DNA of 64,000 nt, taken from assembly GCA_030066905.1 (NCBI GenBank), contig JASJAR010000009.1, positions 1 through 64,000 on the forward strand. The letters run 5' to 3'. The notes under the pieces are model-generated. The model made no database searches. It saw only the letters and a program-made list of their open reading frames with translations, and had not been told where the DNA came from. The position numbers and the translations under genes were made by a program. The stretch comes from Paracoccaceae bacterium. Its GTDB lineage: Bacteria > Pseudomonadota > Alphaproteobacteria > Rhodobacterales > Rhodobacteraceae. Below are positions 60,391-64,000 of this stretch, piece by piece; positions within the stretch are counted from its first letter, which is position 1; each line of letters begins with the position of its first letter.

Positions 60391-60563
60391 TGTCGTCATC
60401 CCCTGGGACGCCACGAGCACCGGCATATAGGGGATCGGCCGCGGGCAGACAACCGCCCGCCGCGGCCAAGGCCCTGTATTCAAACAAAAACCCAATCATA
60501 CCAGCGGCTTGACCCGGGATTGGCTGCAAACTAGGTTCGCCCAACCCTGCCCGGAGCGCCCCC

Positions 60564-61724
60564 ATGCCAGACCAGAGACCGCCGACCGCCTGCCTCGCCC
60601 TCGCAGACGGGACGTTGTTCTTCGGTCAGGGCTTCGGGGCGACGGGGCATGTGACGGCCGAGCTCTGCTTCAACACCGCGATGACGGGCTACCAGGAGAT
60701 CATGACCGACCCGTCCTATGCCGGTCAGATCGTAACGTTCACCTTTCCGCATATCGGCAATGTCGGGGCGAACACCGAGGACGAGGAGGCGACCGACCCC
60801 CATGCCGCGGGCATGGTCGTCCGCTGGGACCCGACGGACCCCTCGAACTGGCGGGCGGCGGACCATTTGTCGGACTGGCTGGCCCGCCGGGGCAAGCCCG
60901 GGATCGGCGGCCTCGACACCAGGCGGCTGACGCGGGCGATCCGCCAGCAGGGTGCGCCCCATGTGGCACTCTCCCACGATCCCGGCAGCGCGTTCGACAT
61001 CGAAGCGCTCGTCGCCGCCGCGCGCGCCTTCCCGGGGCTCGAAGGCGCCGACCTCGCCCGGGAAGTCACCTGCGCCCAGTCCTATCGCTGGGACGAGACC
61101 CGCTGGGCCTGGCCCGACGGCTTCGGCAAGCGCACCGGCCCCGGCCACAAGGTCGTCGCGATCGACTATGGGGCGAAGCGCAACATCCTGCGCTGCCTGG
61201 CCTCGGCGGGCTGCGACGTGACGGTGCTGCCGGCAACGGCGACGGCGGAGGATGTCCTCGCCCAGACCCCCGCGGGGCTCTTTCTGTCGAACGGGCCGGG
61301 CGACCCGGCGGCAACCGGCACCTACGCCGTCCCGATGATCCGCGAGGTTCTCGAAAGGCGCGACATCCCGGTCTTCGGCATCTGTCTTGGCCACCAGATG
61401 CTGGCTCTCGCGCTCGGCGCAAAGACGATCAAGATGAACCACGGGCACCACGGCGCGAACCACCCGGTAAAAGACGTCGAGACCGGGAAGGTCGAGATCA
61501 CCTCGATGAACCACGGCTTCACCGTGGACGCGCAGACGCTGCCGCAGGGCGTTGTGGAAACCCATGTTTCGCTCTTCGACGGGTCGAATTGCGGGATCCG
61601 GATGAAAGACCGGCCGGTCTTTTCGGTGCAGTACCACCCCGAAGCCAGCCCCGGTCCGCAGGACAGCTACTACCTGTTCGAGCGGTTCGCGGCGGCGATG
61701 GACGCGGTGCGGAGCCCGGCCTGA
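60564..61724 (+). CDS. carA: Carbamoyl-phosphate synthase small subunit
   Basis: 386 aa. Supplies ammonia from glutamine to the CarB subunit for arginine and pyrimidine synthesis. The N-terminal CPSase_sm_chain block (GTLFFGQGFGATG, FNTAMTGYQEIMTDPSYAGQ) is followed by a class I glutaminase with the catalytic Cys in FGICLGHQ and His/Glu in VQYHPEASPGP. Full length. carB is not in this window. Confidence 0.97.
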   Translation: MPDQRPPTACLALADGTLFFGQGFGATGHVTAELCFNTAMTGYQEIMTDPSYAGQIVTFTFPHIGNVGANTEDEEATDPHAAGMVVRWDPTDPSNWRAADHLSDWLARRGKPGIGGLDTRRLTRAIRQQGAPHVALSHDPGSAFDIEALVAAARAFPGLEGADLAREVTCAQSYRWDETRWAWPDGFGKRTGPGHKVVAIDYGAKRNILRCLASAGCDVTVLPATATAEDVLAQTPAGLFLSNGPGDPAATGTYAVPMIREVLERRDIPVFGICLGHQMLALALGAKTIKMNHGHHGANHPVKDVETGKVEITSMNHGFTVDAQTLPQGVVETHVSLFDGSNCGIRMKDRPVFSVQYHPEASPGPQDSYYLFERFAAAMDAVRSPA

Positions 61725-61795
61725 CCTGCCGCACTTAACCCCGCCTTAACCACGAGGCCGCTACGCCCCCGGACAGACTGGACGGGAGCAAGGGC

Positions 61796-63547
61796 ATGAG
61801 CGAGAGGTCGGGGCGGATGCCCGCTTGCCCGTCGCCGGTCCGGCAGCAGAGACCTTTCGCAGACAATCTGCCCCATCCGCCGCAGCGTCCGGCGGGGGTG
61901 CCCGAACCGACCTACGGGCGCTTGCCTTTCCCGGAAGGGGGCCCGGATGCGGGGCTTCTCGATGCGTTGGGGGCGGACCGGGCGATCCGCGACGGGGTTC
62001 TGCCCTGGCGCCGGGCGGGTGCTGTGACAATCGTCGGGGCGACCTCGCCGTCGCAGGCTGAACGCAAACGTGGCGCGCTCGAAGCGCTTTTCGGCCCGGT
62101 GGCCCTGGCAGAAACCTCTTTTGCCGACATCGAAAGCGCGGTCCTCGCAATCCGCCGCGGCTGCCTCGCCAGCCGCGCCGAAGAGCGGACGGACGAAGCC
62201 CTGAGTTGCCGCGGGATCGGGCAGGGTCGATTGCCTTATGTGCTGGCGGCGGCGGCGGCGTTCACCGCCCTTGCCCTTCTCCTCGCACCGGCGACGGTCG
62301 CGGGCGTGCTGGTCTTCTGGGCGGCAGGCTGGCTCCTGGCCTCCACGCTCCTGCGGCTGGCGGCCGCCTTCGCAGCGGAGCCCGACAGGCCGCCGCCCCC
62401 GGCCCTCCCCCCCGACGGCCTGCCGACGATCTCCTGCCTCGTCCCGGTCTTTCGCGAACGCGACATCGCGGGCCATCTCATCGACCGTCTGTCGCGGCTC
62501 GACTACCCGCCCGACAAGCTCGAAATCTGCCTCATCGTCGAAAAGCGCGACGTGATCACCCGCGCCGCGATCACGCGGGCGGACCTGCCCCGCTCCATGC
62601 GCCTCATCGTCGTGCCTCCCGGCAACCTCCAGACAAAGCCCCGGGCCCTGAACTATGCCCTCGATTTCACCTCAGGAGACATCGTCGGGATCTACGACGC
62701 CGAAGACGCCCCCGCATTTGACCAGCTCCGGGTCGTGGCCGAGCGCTTCGCGACGGCGGGTCGGGACGTTGCCTGCCTCCAGGGGCGGCTCGACTTCTAC
62801 AACCCGCGGACCAATTGGCTCGCGCGGTGCTTTGCGATCGATTATGCGGTCTGGTTCCGGGTCATCCTGCCGGGGTTGTCGCGCCTCGGCCTGCCGGTAC
62901 CGCTCGGCGGGACCACGCTCTTTTTTCGCCGCGACGTTCTCAACCGCCTGGGCGGGTGGGACGCTCACAATGTGACCGAGGATGCCGATCTCGGCCTGCG
63001 CCTGTCGCGCATGGGATGGCGGACCGAACTCATCCCGACGGTGACCGAGGAAGAAGCCAATTGCCGCCTCTGGCCCTGGATCCGCCAACGCTCCCGCTGG
63101 ATCAAGGGGTATGCGATGACCTGGGCGGTCCATATGCAGCGGCCCCGGACGCTGCTTTCCGACCTCGGTCTTTGGGGTTTTGTCGGGTTTCAGATCGTGT
63201 TTCTGGGCTCGCTCTCGCAGTTCGTTCTGGCACCGTTTCTGTGGTCGTTCTGGCTCGTCTTGTTCGGCGCGCCGCATCCGGTGGCAAGCGCCCTGCCGCA
63301 CGGCGTCATCGTGGCGCTGGCGACCCTGTTTCTGGCGGCCGAAGTCGGCAACGTCGCCCTCGGCGCATGGGCCTGTCGCGGACCGCGCCACCGCTGGCTG
63401 ATCCCCTGGGTTCCGACGATGCATTTCTACTTCCCGCTCGCCGCCGTCGCCTCCTGGAAGGGCCTGGCCGAGATCGTGTCCCGCCCGTTTTTCTGGGACA
63501 AGACCGAGCACGGCGAACACGGCACCGACATGGTACCGGAGACCTAG
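61796..63547 (+). CDS. Membrane glycosyltransferase, GT2 family
   Basis: 583 aa. Residues about 30-140 may be a regulatory N-terminal domain similar to the MshEN/GspE type (EGGPDAGLLDALGADRAIRDG). Two membrane spans (about 145-185) precede the GT2 catalytic domain: the DDX-like YDAEDAPAFDQL, the TEDADLGLRL and QRSRWIKGY motifs (D, ED and QxxRW of processive synthases). Several C-terminal spans (from LLSDLGLWGFVGFQIVFLG) follow. Likely makes or exports a surface polysaccharide. The product is not identifiable. A short gap separates it from carA. Confidence 0.88.
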   Translation: MSERSGRMPACPSPVRQQRPFADNLPHPPQRPAGVPEPTYGRLPFPEGGPDAGLLDALGADRAIRDGVLPWRRAGAVTIVGATSPSQAERKRGALEALFGPVALAETSFADIESAVLAIRRGCLASRAEERTDEALSCRGIGQGRLPYVLAAAAAFTALALLLAPATVAGVLVFWAAGWLLASTLLRLAAAFAAEPDRPPPPALPPDGLPTISCLVPVFRERDIAGHLIDRLSRLDYPPDKLEICLIVEKRDVITRAAITRADLPRSMRLIVVPPGNLQTKPRALNYALDFTSGDIVGIYDAEDAPAFDQLRVVAERFATAGRDVACLQGRLDFYNPRTNWLARCFAIDYAVWFRVILPGLSRLGLPVPLGGTTLFFRRDVLNRLGGWDAHNVTEDADLGLRLSRMGWRTELIPTVTEEEANCRLWPWIRQRSRWIKGYAMTWAVHMQRPRTLLSDLGLWGFVGFQIVFLGSLSQFVLAPFLWSFWLVLFGAPHPVASALPHGVIVALATLFLAAEVGNVALGAWACRGPRHRWLIPWVPTMHFYFPLAAVASWKGLAEIVSRPFFWDKTEHGEHGTDMVPET

Positions 63548-64000
63548 CCTTCGCTTTCGGCCACCCGCTCGAGCCGGGTTTCGAAGGCCTTCGAGATATG
63601 CGCCTTCAGCGCGGCATAGGCGGCATCCCCGTCCCGGGCCTCGATGGCATCGACGATGGCGACGTGCTCGCCAAGCGCCCGCTCGCCGCGGCCCGTCGCC
63701 GAAAGCGATGTCGTGGCCATCAGCGCCATCGACCGGTAGACGAGGTCGAGCTGCTGGACGAGATAGCGGTTGTGGGAGGCCAGATGCACTTGCCGGTGAA
63801 ACCGCCGGTTCGCCCGCGACAGGGCCGCCGGGTCGCCGAGAAGCCCCCGGTCGTCGGCGATCATCCGGCGCAGGACCCGCACCTCCTCCTCCGTGGCGTG
63901 CTGCGCGGCGAGGCGGGCGGCGAGCCCCTCGAGCTCGGAGCGCACCACATAGAGCTCGGCCATCTGGTTGTGGTCGAGCGAGGCGACGATCAGGCTCCGC
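63544..64000 (-). CDS. GntR-family regulator, C-terminal FCD domain (N-terminus outside window)
   Basis: Open frame running off the right edge; 151 codons visible and still open at 64000. Visible part is an FCD ligand-binding domain (MAELYVVRSELEGLAARLAAQ; NRRFHRQVHLASHNRYL; EHVAIVDAIEARDG), which normally follows an N-terminal winged helix of the FadR type. The histidines in the last two blocks fit metal-binding sites. Its stop overlaps that of the convergent glycosyltransferase. The regulatory target is unknown. Confidence 0.88.
   Translation of the reverse strand, partial: RSLIVASLDHNQMAELYVVRSELEGLAARLAAQHATEEEVRVLRRMIADDRGLLGDPAALSRANRRFHRQVHLASHNRYLVQQLDLVYRSMALMATTSLSATGRGERALGEHVAIVDAIEARDGDAAYAALKAHISKAFETRLERVAESEG

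Overview
The window looks like a stretch of chromosome from a Rhodobacteraceae-type alphaproteobacterium. It is GC-rich. It carries a SPOR lipoprotein-dacC-tmk-holB-tatD-MBL gene string, a VPLPA-CTERM protein sorting signal, an aa3 cytochrome oxidase subunit I gene, a DUF2244 gene, and four copies of a GC-rich extragenic palindrome family built on GTCCCGGG/GCCCCGGAC arms. All calls come from reading the sequence; no searches were run.

Left end (1-10.3 kb): accessory DNA beside and inside a tRNA-Ser(UGA) gene. A large serine recombinase (111-1775) reads into the 3' half of the tRNA gene. An element of about 8.6 kb, bounded by the 11-bp core GTTTTCAAGAC (1691-1701 and 10256-10266), splits this host tRNA gene at its anticodon loop. 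The element carries a tyrosine integrase, a ClpP-fold protein, an AlpA-like helix-turn-helix protein, a DUF3987 ATPase, a DUF5681 protein and several small unknown genes, but no structural phage genes. Next to its right end it carries a complete, divergent tRNA-Ser(UGA), placed so that the interrupted host tRNA promoter could transcribe it. It therefore appears to break an important tRNA gene and bring a replacement.

Host region 10.5-15.8 kb: cell-envelope and DNA metabolism genes (SPOR lipoprotein, D-Ala-D-Ala carboxypeptidase, thymidylate kinase, DNA polymerase III delta', TatD, MBL hydrolase), tightly packed and partly overlapping. From 16.2 to 28.4 kb there is a catabolic cluster: a GH38 alpha-mannosidase, an Opp/Dpp-type ABC transporter, two phytanoyl-CoA-dioxygenase-like enzymes and an MBL-fold protein with a degraded metal motif, with a divergent AraC regulator. 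From 28.6 to 34.6 kb there is a sugar cluster: a LacI regulator, a CUT2-type ABC transporter, a TIM-barrel isomerase and a divergent 2-hydroxyacid dehydrogenase.

34.7-40.7 kb holds the most unusual locus. Three exported proteins share a 13-residue motif N-x-N-x-G-x-x-N-G-N-x-N-G, and one of them ends in a VPLPA-CTERM signal. A fourth is rich in Asn-Gly with a 9-residue period. Around them sit a CsgD-like LuxR regulator, an orphan receiver-like protein, an exported C39 peptidase and a Crp/Fnr regulator. By analogy with curli and Fap systems this may be a surface-fibre or matrix system.

41.0-47.0 kb is a complete Mrp/Mnh Na+/H+ antiporter operon with mrpA and mrpB fused. 47.0-51.6 kb is an unrecognised three-gene operon: a long coiled-coil protein, an HSP100-like AAA+ protein whose first ATPase site lacks its Walker lysine, and a single-span membrane protein. 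The remainder is core: tRNA-Leu(GAG), a peptidoglycan-binding protein, lipB, an amidohydrolase, ctaD, an SDR, a DUF2244 protein, a YqeY-like protein, carA, a GT2 glycosyltransferase and the C-terminal part of a GntR regulator cut by the window edge.
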